A stretch of DNA of 64,000 bases from an uncultured Roseburia sp. Its GTDB lineage: Bacteria > Bacillota > Clostridia > Lachnospirales > Lachnospiraceae. The stretch is taken from positions 1 through 64,000 of the forward strand of contig CANRSX010000020.1 of assembly GCA_947642555.1 (NCBI GenBank), written 5' to 3'. Positions 52,643 to 61,932 of the stretch are shown here, piece after piece. The first letter of the stretch is position 1; every line of letters starts with the position of its first letter. A program made the translations under genes and the position numbers. The notes under the pieces were generated by a model. That model made no database searches, was not told the DNA's origin, and was given only the letters and a program-made list of their open reading frames with translations.

Positions 52643-55057
52643 ATGACAGAAGAGGGTATTTTTTCACAGAGCCAGATAAAGCAGATCGAGGAAGGCCGGG
52701 AAGCCGGTCTGGACGTATCGGTATATGCGAAGAAGGAGTTTGCGGCGATGCATATGCGGCAGATCCGCCTGGGGCTGCTGGAAGGGCTTGCCGTGGAGCG
52801 CTATGCGACTGCCGATTACGACTGGTTTCAGATGGAGGAGATTCGTCTCGGGATGGAGGAGGGCGTGGACATCGGATGTTATGCGTCGCCCGAGATCCCC
52901 TATGAGAAGATGCGGCAGATCCGCAAAGGACTTGTGGCGGGCGTGGTGCTCACGCCCTATCTTGCCCTTGAGCCGGGCGTGCTGCGGCAGCTGAGGAAAG
53001 CGGTGGTCGCGAATGTGGATATCATGGATTACATCGAGGCCGGATATCAGGCGGAGCAGCTCGAGGAGATCCGCATTGCGCTGGAGAAGAAGCTCGAGAT
53101 CGGGCCATATCTGGCGAAGGATCTGCGCGGCGCTGCGATCCAGGAGATCTGGATGGGCTTAGAGGCCGGCGTCGACGTGTCGCTGTACGCGAAGCCGGAA
53201 TTCCGCTGGCAGCAGATGCGGGAGATCCGCCTGGGGCTTGAAAACCGCGTGGATGTCAATTTTTATCTGAAGCCGTTTTTTGTCTGGGAGCAGATGCGGG
53301 AGATCCGCTTAGGGCTTGAGCAGGGAGTGGATGTCAGGCGGTACGCGGATCTGATGTATACCGCGAAGGATATGAAGCGGATGCGGCACGGCATGAAAAA
53401 CGGCGTTGCCGGCCGGATGCATGCTCCGGGCCGTGCGGTGCAGAGGGTTGTCCATGCTTCGGTAAACACGTCCGCAGGGGCGAAGGGGCAGACGCCGGCC
53501 GCCGGTGCGGAGGCGCTGGCGGAAGGCCGGACGCCGGACGGGACGGACGTATTACATACGGCGGAGCCCAGACAGCCCGCCGGCGGTACAGACGGGATTT
53601 TGGCAGGAGAGAGACAGACGGCGTCTGCGGCGCCGGATGCAGGGCAGACCGGAATGCGCTCCGACAGCGGCTCTGTCCCGGATACAGGAGATGCGAAGCC
53701 CGCGGAGGGGATTAAGGTATCCTTTAAGGCAAACGATATGGAGGCGTATCTCACCTATACGCCGGAGATCGGCAGATATTCGAGAGAATCACTGTTCGCC
53801 GCATTAAAGCAGCAGGGCGTGGTGAAGGGGATTGACGAGGATGAGATCAACCGCATCTTTACGGACGGTGCGAAAGACGGCGAGGGAGTGCTGATCGCTC
53901 ACGGCAAACCGGCGGAGAAAGGAAAAGACGGATGGTTTGAGTATTTCTTCCGCACGTCGGTGACGAGAAGCCCGAAGCAGTTAGAGGACGGGTCGGTCGA
54001 TTTTAAAAACGTGGACTGGTTCGAGGTGGTGGAAAAGGATCAGAAGCTTGCACTCTACCATGAAGCGGAGGCGGGCGTCTCCGGATATACGGTGCGCGGA
54101 AAGGAGCTTCCGTCGCCGAAAGGAAAGGAAAAGAGCAGGCTGACCGGCGAGGGATTCACGGTTCTGGGAGACGGCAATACCTATGTGGCGGCATTGAGCG
54201 GCCGTGTGGATCTGAAAGGGACGCAGCTTTCCGTGACAAATGTCTTTGTGTTTGACGAGGTCACGATGGCGACCGGGGACGTCAATGTCGACGGAAATGT
54301 CTACATCAAAAATAACGTGGGCAGCGGGACGACCATCAGAGCGACGGGCGATATCATGGTAGACGGCTATATCGAATCCGCCACGCTTGACTGCGGGGGC
54401 AATGTCATCATCAAGAAAGGAATGAACGCGTCGGACGGCCGCGGCGTGGTAAACGCCGGACAAAATGTGACCGCGAAGTTTTTCGAGAAGGTCCGGGTAC
54501 AGGCGAAGGGAGATATCCGCGCGAATTCCTGCATGGAGTGCCAGCTGCACACGGACGGGCAGCTCATCATTTCGGGCGGCTCGCTGATCGGCGGGACGGC
54601 TTATGCGGCAAAAGGGTTAAGCGCCCGCAATGTCGGCAACCGGATCGGACTTAAGACCGTGATCGAGATCGGCGCAGGCGAGGAGAATGTCGATAAGATG
54701 CGCGAGCTCGAGAAAAAGATCGCGGATGTCGCCAAGGAGATCGAGGTATATCAGGAAGCCTACGATGATATGCAGCAGACGTATTCGCCGGAGGCGCGCA
54801 ATTCGATGGACGTTTATCTGAAGGCGGAGGATGCGCTCTACCGGAAGAAAGAGCAGTTAAAGCAGCTGAAGAGAGAAAAACAGCAGCTCGGAAATACCGA
54901 CAGGGGAGCCATGCAGGCTTCCGCGTCCATCACGGGAAATCTCTACAGCGGGGTGGAATTCCGGATCAACAGGCAGAAGTGGACATCCAAGGATTACCAG
55001 TATGTCCGGGTGAAGAGCTCGGAGAACGGTATCGAAGTGAGCAAGCTGAACGTATAG
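52643..55057 (+). CDS. DUF342/FapA protein with N-terminal 26-residue repeats
   Basis: 804 residues. Residues about 6-262 hold roughly ten helical repeats of 26 residues, such as QMREIRLGLENRVDVNFY and QMEEIRLGMEEGVDIGCY. A Pro/Ala/Gly-rich linker (about 265-360) follows, then a DUF342 (flagellar assembly protein A) region (about 365-800) with beta-helix-like DVNVDGNVYIKNNVGSGT and a C-terminal coiled coil near 675-740. No flagellar genes are nearby. DUF342 proteins are cytoplasmic and polymer-forming in some species. ATG at 52643 with GGGGACGGGGAG. 53 bp before the HD-GYP gene; a signalling link is possible but inferred. Confidence 0.85.
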   Translation: MTEEGIFSQSQIKQIEEGREAGLDVSVYAKKEFAAMHMRQIRLGLLEGLAVERYATADYDWFQMEEIRLGMEEGVDIGCYASPEIPYEKMRQIRKGLVAGVVLTPYLALEPGVLRQLRKAVVANVDIMDYIEAGYQAEQLEEIRIALEKKLEIGPYLAKDLRGAAIQEIWMGLEAGVDVSLYAKPEFRWQQMREIRLGLENRVDVNFYLKPFFVWEQMREIRLGLEQGVDVRRYADLMYTAKDMKRMRHGMKNGVAGRMHAPGRAVQRVVHASVNTSAGAKGQTPAAGAEALAEGRTPDGTDVLHTAEPRQPAGGTDGILAGERQTASAAPDAGQTGMRSDSGSVPDTGDAKPAEGIKVSFKANDMEAYLTYTPEIGRYSRESLFAALKQQGVVKGIDEDEINRIFTDGAKDGEGVLIAHGKPAEKGKDGWFEYFFRTSVTRSPKQLEDGSVDFKNVDWFEVVEKDQKLALYHEAEAGVSGYTVRGKELPSPKGKEKSRLTGEGFTVLGDGNTYVAALSGRVDLKGTQLSVTNVFVFDEVTMATGDVNVDGNVYIKNNVGSGTTIRATGDIMVDGYIESATLDCGGNVIIKKGMNASDGRGVVNAGQNVTAKFFEKVRVQAKGDIRANSCMECQLHTDGQLIISGGSLIGGTAYAAKGLSARNVGNRIGLKTVIEIGAGEENVDKMRELEKKIADVAKEIEVYQEAYDDMQQTYSPEARNSMDVYLKAEDALYRKKEQLKQLKREKQQLGNTDRGAMQASASITGNLYSGVEFRINRQKWTSKDYQYVRVKSSENGIEVSKLNV
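52658..53430 (+). repeat. Tandem 78-bp coding repeats in the DUF342 gene
   Basis: DNA-level periodicity of about 78 bp (26 codons); for example, cagatgcgggagatccgc occurs at 53213 and again at 53291. About ten degenerate units. Confidence 0.75.
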
Positions 55058-55110
55058 TAAGATATCACCATAAAAATCAGGCATAAAAAACAGAGCAGAG
55101 TGGGGAAAAG

Positions 55111-56190
55111 ATGAAGGAAAAGATACTGGTTGTTGACGATACAAGATTGAACAGGGAGTTCTTAAAAGGGATTCTGGAGGACGAATATGAGGTGATCCAG
55201 GCCCAGAACGGCAAGGAGGCGCTGCTGATTTTAAAGCAGCAGTATCAGGAGATCGTGCTCGTGATTCTGGATCTGGTGATGTCCGACGTGGACGGGTTTG
55301 CTGTCTTAGAGGTTATGAGACGGTATAAATGGCTGGACGTGACGCCGGTGATCGTCATGAGCGGGCAGAATTCCAGCGAGACAGAGCGCAAGAGCCTCGC
55401 GATGGGCGCGTCCGATTTTCTGCGGAAGCCGCTCGACAACTATTTGGTGCGGCGCAGGGTAAAAAATATTGCGGATCTCTACAGCTACCGGAGATCGCTG
55501 GAAAAGCGCGTGGCCAAGCAGACGGAGGCGCTCAGAAAACAGTACGGGATCTTACAGCTGCAGGCCGAGCGGATCCGGGAGAGCAACAGCCGCATCATTG
55601 ATATTTTAGGATCGGTTGTGGAGTACCGGAATCTCGGAAACAGTGATCACATCCGGCATGTAAAGGAGTACACCAGGATCCTTGCCGGCCAGATGGCGAA
55701 GGATTACCCGGAGTACGGGCTGACGGAGGAGCAGGTTGAGATGATCACCTCCGCAAGCGCGCTTCACGATATCGGAAAGATTGCGATACCGGACAGCATT
55801 CTGTTAAAGCCGGGGCTTCTGACGGAGGATGAGGAGCGGTACCTGCGGTCGCACGCTTCGCGCGGCGGTGAGATCGTGCTCCAGATCCGCGGTGTGTGGA
55901 GCAGGGAGTACAGCCGGATCTGTTACGAGATCTGCAGGCATCATCACGAGAGGTATGACGGAGGCGGATATCCGGACGGTCTGAAGGGCGATGAGACGCC
56001 GATCGGCGCGCAGATCGTCTCGATTGCAGATGCGTACGACCAGCTGTGCACCGAGCGTGTGTCAAAGGGGGCGATATCCCCGGAGGAGGCGTATCACATG
56101 GTTCTTTCGGGAGAATGCGGTATGTTTTCGCCGAAGCTTCTTGAGTGCTTCCGGAAGATGAAGGATGAGCTGGTAAAGGAGCCGGAATAA
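55111..56190 (+). CDS. HD-GYP response regulator
   Basis: 359 residues: receiver domain (1-120) with VDDTRLNREF and phospho-acceptor Asp in VILDLVMSDVDG near residue 52, a coiled-coil linker (about 130-165), and an HD-GYP phosphodiesterase domain (about 170-350) with LHDIGKIAIPD, HHERYDGGGYPDG and ADAYDQL. Likely hydrolyses cyclic di-GMP, linking a signal to second-messenger level; no diguanylate cyclase is in the window. ATG at 55111 with AGTGGGGAAAAG. Terminator follows. Cognate kinase not identified. Confidence 0.93.
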   Translation: MKEKILVVDDTRLNREFLKGILEDEYEVIQAQNGKEALLILKQQYQEIVLVILDLVMSDVDGFAVLEVMRRYKWLDVTPVIVMSGQNSSETERKSLAMGASDFLRKPLDNYLVRRRVKNIADLYSYRRSLEKRVAKQTEALRKQYGILQLQAERIRESNSRIIDILGSVVEYRNLGNSDHIRHVKEYTRILAGQMAKDYPEYGLTEEQVEMITSASALHDIGKIAIPDSILLKPGLLTEDEERYLRSHASRGGEIVLQIRGVWSREYSRICYEICRHHHERYDGGGYPDGLKGDETPIGAQIVSIADAYDQLCTERVSKGAISPEEAYHMVLSGECGMFSPKLLECFRKMKDELVKEPE

Positions 56191-56205
56191 TACAGGGATT
56201 GCGGG

Positions 56206-56240
56206 AAGGGAGTGCATTTGCAAAGTGTGCTCCCTTCTTT
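56206..56240 (+). terminator. Terminator after the HD-GYP gene
   Basis: AAGGGAG (56206-56212) pairs with CTCCCTT (56230-56236), followed by CTTTT. Confidence 0.65.
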
Positions 56241-56270
56241 TCCACGTGGAAATCTGCGGAGGAGGGACAG

Positions 56271-58088
56271 ATGAGGCCAGGCAGGGAAAGAACCGGGAAG
56301 AAACGGACGCTGACAGGACAGATCAGCCGGATTGTGCTGATCCTGATTCTGGTCGGTCTGCTGGAGGCAGGTGCTGCCTACACGATGCTGGAGTGGTATC
56401 ATGACCAGGTGGCGGAGCTGGAATATACGATCAGTGATATTTATCTCTCGGAGATCGATCAGAATTTTAATCTGATCAATGTCAGCATTCAGAGCATGGT
56501 CTACGGCGGGGAAGAGGTCCGGCAGGTGCTGGCGACGCATCAGATCCCTGCGGAATATGCGGAGGAGACGGAAAAGCTGGCGTATATACTGGAACGGAAC
56601 CATTCGATCCGGCAGCTGAAGGAAAACTTTGCAGATATGGCGCTCTATTACGGGAGCAGGTTCAATTTCTTCTACATTGATCCGGAAAATAAGCTGCTGG
56701 TGGAGAACGGGGGGAGCGAGTATATGCGCCGGATGCTCTTCTGCGAGATGCTGGAGCAAAAGCTTGAAGAGGGAGAAATCTGTTATACATCGAACGGAAA
56801 ATGGTTTCTGATGGAGGATTATCTCTGTACGATTTATAAGGGGCCGGACGGGATCGGCGGCGCGTATATCTGGGCGGGGGATTTTGCCGCGAGTATCCTT
56901 AGAATGTCGCCCACAGAGTGCTCGAGCATCGACATTTATGATCTCACGGAGCAGTGCTCGCTGGTTTACGAAAAGCTGGAGAACGGACTGCTGTCGGACG
57001 GCAGACGGATCACGGACGCGGATCTGCCAGAGGATTTTTACCGGCTGGACCATGCGGGGGTGGTGTGCCGTTTTGCGATGGACACGAGCGATTATGAGAA
57101 TGCCGTGATCCTGCCGGTGCTGTTTCTTGGGCTGCTGGGCGTGTATCTGGTGGTGATGACCGTCGTGCTGCTCTATACGAGACGGCATGTGTTAGGACAG
57201 GTCAATGCGTTTTATAATAATCTGATCGAGTATAAGGAGACGGAACGCTTTGACGTGGAGACGGGCATCGAGGAATTCGCTGAGGCGGGAAAGGTGTTAA
57301 ACCAGCGTTCGGAGGAGATCAGCCAGTTAAAGATCAGTATCTACGAGGAGCAGATCTGCCGCCAGAGGGTGGAGCTCGATTACGCGCAGTTACAGATCCG
57401 GCCGCATTTTTATATTAACTGCCTCAATATCATCCACAGCATGGCGCAGGAGAGGCTGACCAGAGAGATCCAGGAATTTGTCGTTCACATCTCGCGGTAT
57501 TTCCGCTATATTTTTAAGAAGGGGATGGAGCCTGTTACGGTGGGAAAGGAGCTGGAATTTACCGAGACCTACTTAAGGATCCTGGAATGCATGAACGATA
57601 CGGAATACCGGTATGAGGTATCCTGCGATCCGGATGTATCGGAGACAGAGATTTCGCCGCTGATCATACAGACGTTTGTAGAGAATGCGGTAAAGCATAA
57701 TCTGGACGATGCGGAGGACTGCCTGATCCGCGTGCAGGTGGAGCGTCTGTTCAGACGTGAGGCCGGGGCGGCGCCTGGCGGGGATGAGGACGTCGGGAGG
57801 CGTGAGACCGGGCCGGAAGATTCTCCTGACGGACAGAGCAGGGACGTCAGGGAATGGCTGAAAATCCAGGTGTGGGACAACGGCTGCGGGTTTGAGGAGG
57901 CGGCGCTGGAACGTCTGCGCACCGGCGATTTCGGGACGGACGGGAGCGGCTATCACATCGGGATCCGCAATGCGGTGGCACGTATGAAGATGATTTACGG
58001 GGAAGACGCGTATGTCGGGTTTTCCAATCCAGAGGACGGCGGCGCGCGCGTGGACATTTTAATCCCGCAGAAGGAGGAGACATCATGA
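56271..58088 (+). CDS. YesM-type sensor histidine kinase 2
   Basis: 605-residue membrane kinase. TM1 near residues 20-42, sensor region about 45-285, TM2 near 286-310, HAMP-like region, His_kinase with phospho-acceptor His in QIRPHFYINCLN near residue 398 and ATPase motifs NAVKHNLDD (N box) near 490 and WDNGCGFEE (G1). Between N and G1 boxes is a charged insert of about 35 residues (Gly/Asp/Arg-rich). ATG at 56271 with GGAGGAGGG. Its stop overlaps the RR2 start (ATGA). Likely senses the solute for the lipoprotein array 2 kb downstream. Confidence 0.94.
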   Translation: MRPGRERTGKKRTLTGQISRIVLILILVGLLEAGAAYTMLEWYHDQVAELEYTISDIYLSEIDQNFNLINVSIQSMVYGGEEVRQVLATHQIPAEYAEETEKLAYILERNHSIRQLKENFADMALYYGSRFNFFYIDPENKLLVENGGSEYMRRMLFCEMLEQKLEEGEICYTSNGKWFLMEDYLCTIYKGPDGIGGAYIWAGDFAASILRMSPTECSSIDIYDLTEQCSLVYEKLENGLLSDGRRITDADLPEDFYRLDHAGVVCRFAMDTSDYENAVILPVLFLGLLGVYLVVMTVVLLYTRRHVLGQVNAFYNNLIEYKETERFDVETGIEEFAEAGKVLNQRSEEISQLKISIYEEQICRQRVELDYAQLQIRPHFYINCLNIIHSMAQERLTREIQEFVVHISRYFRYIFKKGMEPVTVGKELEFTETYLRILECMNDTEYRYEVSCDPDVSETEISPLIIQTFVENAVKHNLDDAEDCLIRVQVERLFRREAGAAPGGDEDVGRRETGPEDSPDGQSRDVREWLKIQVWDNGCGFEEAALERLRTGDFGTDGSGYHIGIRNAVARMKMIYGEDAYVGFSNPEDGGARVDILIPQKEETS

Positions 58089-59377
58089 ATATCCTGCTGG
58101 TGGATGATAACGTATATACGATCCGGGCGCTGCAGAGCGGCATCAATTACAGCGCGCTGGGGATAAACGGCGTCTATACGGCGCGGAATATGGAAAAGGC
58201 GGTGGAATGGCTGACGCAGGAGGATATTCCGCTGGTACTCACCGATATCGAGATGCCGAACGGTACCGGACTGCAGCTTTTGGAATGGATTAACGAGCAT
58301 AAGCCGGGGACAGTGACGCTGTTCTGCACCAGCTTTGCCAATTTTGATTACGCGAAGAAAGCGGTAGAGCTGCACAGCTTTGACTATTATTTAAAACCGA
58401 TTCAGTATGAGGACCTCCAGAAGCTGCTGGAAAAGGCGGTGGAGGAGGTGAAAAAGCGGGCGCGTGCAAAAGAAAAGGAGCAGTACGAGGCATACTGGCA
58501 TGACAACCTGCGCACCTACAAAAGCCATTTTTGGGAGGACGCGCTTTTCTGGGTGGACAGCTATGACGAGGAGGAGCTGGAGTTTCTGGCTGAGAGCCGC
58601 CATCTGCCGTATTCCAGGGAGGACCGGTTTACACCGGGCATTCTGCGCTTTGAAAAAGAAAAATCGCGGATGAGCGATTTTCCGGGCAATCTGGAGCGGT
58701 TTGTGACGGGCAATATCATGGCGGAGCTGTGCGAACACGCCGGGATCCGGATGGAGATGTTTTTAAAATGCCGCAGAGATACCTGGGCGCTTGTATTTTC
58801 CCACGGGGAGGAGATGGACCGCGAGAGGATGGATCAGGTATTTCGGATGCTGGTCCGCAATCTGGAGGGAGTGCTGCAGTGCAGCGTCTTTGTCTGCTAT
58901 GCATACGGCTGTACGTTTCAGGACGTCCGCGGGCGCTATATGCTGCTGGAGGATTACTGCAGGGAGTATGCGCCGAAGGAGAGCTGTGTGGTGGACATCG
59001 ACCGCTTCGCAGAGCGGATGTACGAGACGGGAGAACCGGGGGAGGCGCAGAAGGCGGAGAACGCGGTCTCTAAGGTAAAGCAGTATATCGATGAGCATTT
59101 CTGTGAAAATATCACGCGCGATACGCTGGGGGAGATCGTATATTTAAGTCCGGGCTATCTCGCGGCAACGTTTAAGAAGATCACGGGCAGCTCCCTCGGC
59201 AGCTATATCATCGAGAAGCGCGTGGAACGGGCGAAGGAGCTGCTGTCCGAGGGTAGTCTGACGGTGTCCGAGGTGGCGTTTGCGGTCGGGTATGACAATT
59301 TTACCTATTTTTCACGGCTGTTTAAAAATAAGGTCGGGATCATGCCGAAGGAATATAAGAAGACAAAAAAGAAGTAA
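58085..59377 (+). CDS. YesN-type AraC response regulator 2
   Basis: 430 residues: receiver domain with DD at 7-8, Asp 54 in LTDIEMPNGTG, and Lys in DYYLKPIQYED; middle segment about 130-320; and AraC double HTH (about 330-428) with VSEVAFAVGYDNFTYFSRLF. Overlaps the kinase gene by four bases. Shorter than RR1 (526 residues) because of a smaller middle domain. Strong candidate regulator of the direct-repeat boxes at 60054, 61835 and 63561. Confidence 0.94.
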   Translation: MNILLVDDNVYTIRALQSGINYSALGINGVYTARNMEKAVEWLTQEDIPLVLTDIEMPNGTGLQLLEWINEHKPGTVTLFCTSFANFDYAKKAVELHSFDYYLKPIQYEDLQKLLEKAVEEVKKRARAKEKEQYEAYWHDNLRTYKSHFWEDALFWVDSYDEEELEFLAESRHLPYSREDRFTPGILRFEKEKSRMSDFPGNLERFVTGNIMAELCEHAGIRMEMFLKCRRDTWALVFSHGEEMDRERMDQVFRMLVRNLEGVLQCSVFVCYAYGCTFQDVRGRYMLLEDYCREYAPKESCVVDIDRFAERMYETGEPGEAQKAENAVSKVKQYIDEHFCENITRDTLGEIVYLSPGYLAATFKKITGSSLGSYIIEKRVERAKELLSEGSLTVSEVAFAVGYDNFTYFSRLFKNKVGIMPKEYKKTKKK

Positions 59378-59392
59378 GCGGACCGGTGAAAT

Positions 59393-59422
59393 GGCACGGC
59401 GGGGAGGATTCCCCGCCGTGCC
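59393..59422 (+). terminator. Strong hairpin between RR2 and the toxin gene
   Basis: GGCACGGCGGGG, loop AGGATT, CCCCGCCGTGCC: 12-bp perfect stem between convergent genes. Poor T run on the plus strand. Confidence 0.6.
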
Positions 59423-59461
59423 GGGAAAATACTTATTAAATGATGGAGACTTCCTGAAAGC

Positions 59462-59719
59462 CTAATATCTCTTATAGATATCGCCCCGGTTATCAATATT
59501 TTCAATATTGATGATTTTTAAAACTTCCTCAATGGAATAAATAATCCTCACAGTCCCTATTCTCATACGGTACAGGCTGTGGTATCCCTGAAGCCTTTTA
59601 ATATCAGTACCATTTGGAAGTTGTCGGATCGCTTTCATTATTCTTTCCTGTGTTCCCCGATCCTGCCTGCGCAAAAATTTCAGGGCTGCTTTTTCAAATG
59701 TCACGGTATATTCACTCAT
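59462..59719 (-). CDS. RelE/ParE-family toxin
   Basis: 85-residue small basic protein with the ParE/RelE fold pattern: FEKAALKFLRRQ, RIMKAIRQLPNGTDIKRL, LYRMRIGTVRIIYSIEE. Such toxins cleave mRNA on ribosomes or poison gyrase. Its start overlaps the antitoxin stop by four bases (59716-59719). AT-rich compared with the neighbouring genes, consistent with a mobile module inserted between RR2 and the lipoprotein array. Activity not testable from sequence. Confidence 0.85.
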   Translation of the reverse strand: MSEYTVTFEKAALKFLRRQDRGTQERIMKAIRQLPNGTDIKRLQGYHSLYRMRIGTVRIIYSIEEVLKIINIENIDNRGDIYKRY

Positions 59720-59934
59720 AACGTTATACCGAGCTCTTCTGCAACTTCATCAAAAGTCAGTGTTTCTCCATCGTTTTCCTGCTTTGCGGCTGAAATCATG
59801 TTCAGATCCCATTCGTCCGGCTCAATCGCTTCTCCTGCATATGCTTTCATCGTTTCCAGCATATGAATCACAAACATCAGCTTACTTTCTGGAACATCAT
59901 CTATCAGCTGTATGACACGTTCTTTATTGCTCAT
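59716..59934 (-). CDS. Type II antitoxin partner
   Basis: 72 residues, acidic and helical (SNKERVIQLIDDVPESKLMF, FDEVAEELGITL at the end). Family not certain; position directly upstream of and overlapping the RelE/ParE-type toxin marks it as the antitoxin that would bind the toxin and repress the pair. ATG at 59934 with an AG-rich site upstream. Confidence 0.75.
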   Translation of the reverse strand: MSNKERVIQLIDDVPESKLMFVIHMLETMKAYAGEAIEPDEWDLNMISAAKQENDGETLTFDEVAEELGITL

Positions 59935-60053
59935 TTCATCACCCTGCCTTTTGATTTATTGTCACTTTGTACATTGTTAATATACCATATGGCAAATCTG
60001 TGTGTAAAGAATTTTTGGTCTCCTCTGTCTGTGTTTCATAAGATCTTCGAAAA

Positions 60054-60107
60054 GTGCAAATTTTTCTACGGAAAGTGCAAGCATATTTTCTGCCAGTCCG
60101 TTAAAAT
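60054..60107 (+). promoter_or_regulatory. YesN-type box and -10, binding-protein gene B
   Basis: Half-sites GTGCAAA (60054) and GTGCAAG (60075), spaced 21 bp; TAAAAT (60102-60107) starts 27 bp after the second. Confidence 0.8.
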
Positions 60108-60153
60108 GTTTCCATGGAAAAAATCCTGTAAAGAAAAAGTTAAGGAGGGAAAA

Positions 60154-61749
60154 ATGAAAAAAAGACTTGCACTTTTACTTACTCTGGCAATGAGCGCCAG
60201 TGTACTGGCAGGCTGCGGTGGCGGTGACGCCGATGACGCAGGCGCATCTGCGGGCGGCAGCGCCGGTGGAGCAGGCGCATCCACAGAGGCAGACGCCGGC
60301 GCGGATGCCGGAAACGGCGAGACGGCAGGCAACGCCAGTTCCACTGGCGTGGAGATTAACTTTGACGAGGAGCCCTACGAGGCGACCTTAATGTACTGGG
60401 TCGGGAACGATGCCCGTGACGTGGACTCTGTGGAGGAGGCCTTTAACGAGCTGACGCTCTCCCAGCTGAACATCAAAGTAAACCTGCTGCCGGTGACGAT
60501 GGGAACCTACATGCAGCAGATTCAGATGGTGCTCTCCTCCGATGATGACCTGGACATTGTTCCGATCTTCGGCGGGAATATCGGAAGCTATATCGATTCC
60601 GACTTCCTGGTGGATATGAGTGAGTACATGGATACTTACGGACAGGATCTGGTGGAGGTCATCGGCGAGGAGGATATCGAATGCGGAAGGCTCAATGGAT
60701 TCCTGGCTGGTGTGCCGAATATGCATGAGCGCACCAACCCGATTATCTTTGTCCTTCGGACGGATCTTCTGGAGGAGACCGGCTTTAAGGCGGAGGACCT
60801 TAAAAGCGCGGAGGATCTGACCCAGGTGTTTGCTGCGGTGCATGAGAAGCACCCGGAGATGACGATCTACGGCGGACAGAATACGCTTTCCTACCCGCTT
60901 CAGATCGCGGTGACCGTGGATCCGCTTGGTGGCGGTAACTTCGGGGTCCTGCCGGACAACGGACAGTCTGAGACGGTAGTAAACTGGTATGAGGATGAAA
61001 CGTTTGTTGAGGCGTGTAAGCTGGTGCGTTCCTGGAATGAGGCGGGTTATGTATCCGCGGACTTTGCGACCTGCACGGATACCGGCGAGGCGTTAATGCG
61101 CGCGGGCAACCTGTTCTGCTTCTCGACGGCAGGCAAGCCGAATTCAAAGGTGGAAAAGGACGCGCAGACCGGATTTGACACCACGATCATTCAGGTGACG
61201 CCGGATGTGTGCTACACGCAGACGACCAACGCGCTGCTTTACAGTATTTCCAGCAACTCCGAGGATCCGGAGAAGGCGATGCTCCTGTTAAACTGGATCT
61301 ATGCGACGAAAGAGGCGAACGATCTGTTAAACTGGGGAGTCGAGGGCAAGGATTATATTGTAAAAGAAGACGGAACCCTGGATTATCCGGAGGGCGTGAC
61401 GATGGACAACGTCGGCTATCACCAGGATTCCGGGTGGTCGATGATGAACCAGTACAACAGCTATGTGTGGACCGGAAACGACGCGGATGTGTGGGATCAG
61501 TACCAGGCGGTTCGTGATAACGCGATCATGTCGAAGGCGTACGGATTCATCTTTGATACCACGCCGGTGCTCAACGAGCTTTCCGCACTCACGGCAGTCA
61601 GCGAGGAATACTTAACCACCATCGGAAGCGGCTCGGTGGATCCGGAGCCCGCACTCGCGGAATTCAACGAGAAGCTGTACGGCGCGGGACTGCAGACCGT
61701 GATCGACGAGAAGCAGGCGCAGTTTGACGCGTGGTACGGACAGCAGTAA
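60154..61749 (+). CDS. Sugar ABC transporter binding lipoprotein B
   Basis: 531-residue lipoprotein: signal MKKRLALLLTLAMSASVLAG with lipobox Cys at residue 21, an Ala/Gly/Asp-rich linker, then the binding fold with VGNDARDVDSVEEAFNEL, FATCTDTGEALMRAGNLF, EANDLLNWGVEGKDY and the C-terminal DEKQAQFDAWYGQQ. Close paralogue of the next two genes and more distant from the lipoprotein at 29982. ATG at 60154 with AAGGAGGG. Each copy carries its own box and promoter; the terminator at 61771 makes it monocistronic. Sugar specificity unknown. Confidence 0.93.
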   Translation: MKKRLALLLTLAMSASVLAGCGGGDADDAGASAGGSAGGAGASTEADAGADAGNGETAGNASSTGVEINFDEEPYEATLMYWVGNDARDVDSVEEAFNELTLSQLNIKVNLLPVTMGTYMQQIQMVLSSDDDLDIVPIFGGNIGSYIDSDFLVDMSEYMDTYGQDLVEVIGEEDIECGRLNGFLAGVPNMHERTNPIIFVLRTDLLEETGFKAEDLKSAEDLTQVFAAVHEKHPEMTIYGGQNTLSYPLQIAVTVDPLGGGNFGVLPDNGQSETVVNWYEDETFVEACKLVRSWNEAGYVSADFATCTDTGEALMRAGNLFCFSTAGKPNSKVEKDAQTGFDTTIIQVTPDVCYTQTTNALLYSISSNSEDPEKAMLLLNWIYATKEANDLLNWGVEGKDYIVKEDGTLDYPEGVTMDNVGYHQDSGWSMMNQYNSYVWTGNDADVWDQYQAVRDNAIMSKAYGFIFDTTPVLNELSALTAVSEEYLTTIGSGSVDPEPALAEFNEKLYGAGLQTVIDEKQAQFDAWYGQQ

Positions 61750-61770
61750 AAGAAATAGTAACTTGTAATA

Positions 61771-61816
61771 AAGGCTTTCGGCAGATTCAATAATTTGCCG
61801 GAAGCCTTTTCTTTTG
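61771..61816 (+). terminator. Terminator between lipoprotein genes B and C
   Basis: AAGGCTTTCGGCA and TGCCGGAAGCCTT form a stem with a T-G pair, followed by TTCTTTT. Confidence 0.75.
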
Positions 61817-61834
61817 TAAAAAAATCTACAGATA

Positions 61835-61888
61835 GTGCAAGTCATCATTCGGATTGTGAAAGAATTTTTTTCTCTGATCGGATAGAAT
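61835..61888 (+). promoter_or_regulatory. YesN-type box and -10, binding-protein gene C
   Basis: Half-sites GTGCAAG (61835) and GTGAAAG (61856), spaced 21 bp; TAGAAT (61883-61888) starts 27 bp after the second. Confidence 0.8.
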
Positions 61889-61932
61889 GATCCCATCAAA
61901 AATCATTTCTGAAGAGAATGAGGAGGAAAAAC

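Noticed and set aside
52658-53430. CRISPR-like or satellite repeat
   Set aside because: The periodicity is in frame, degenerate and codes for helical repeats of the DUF342 protein.
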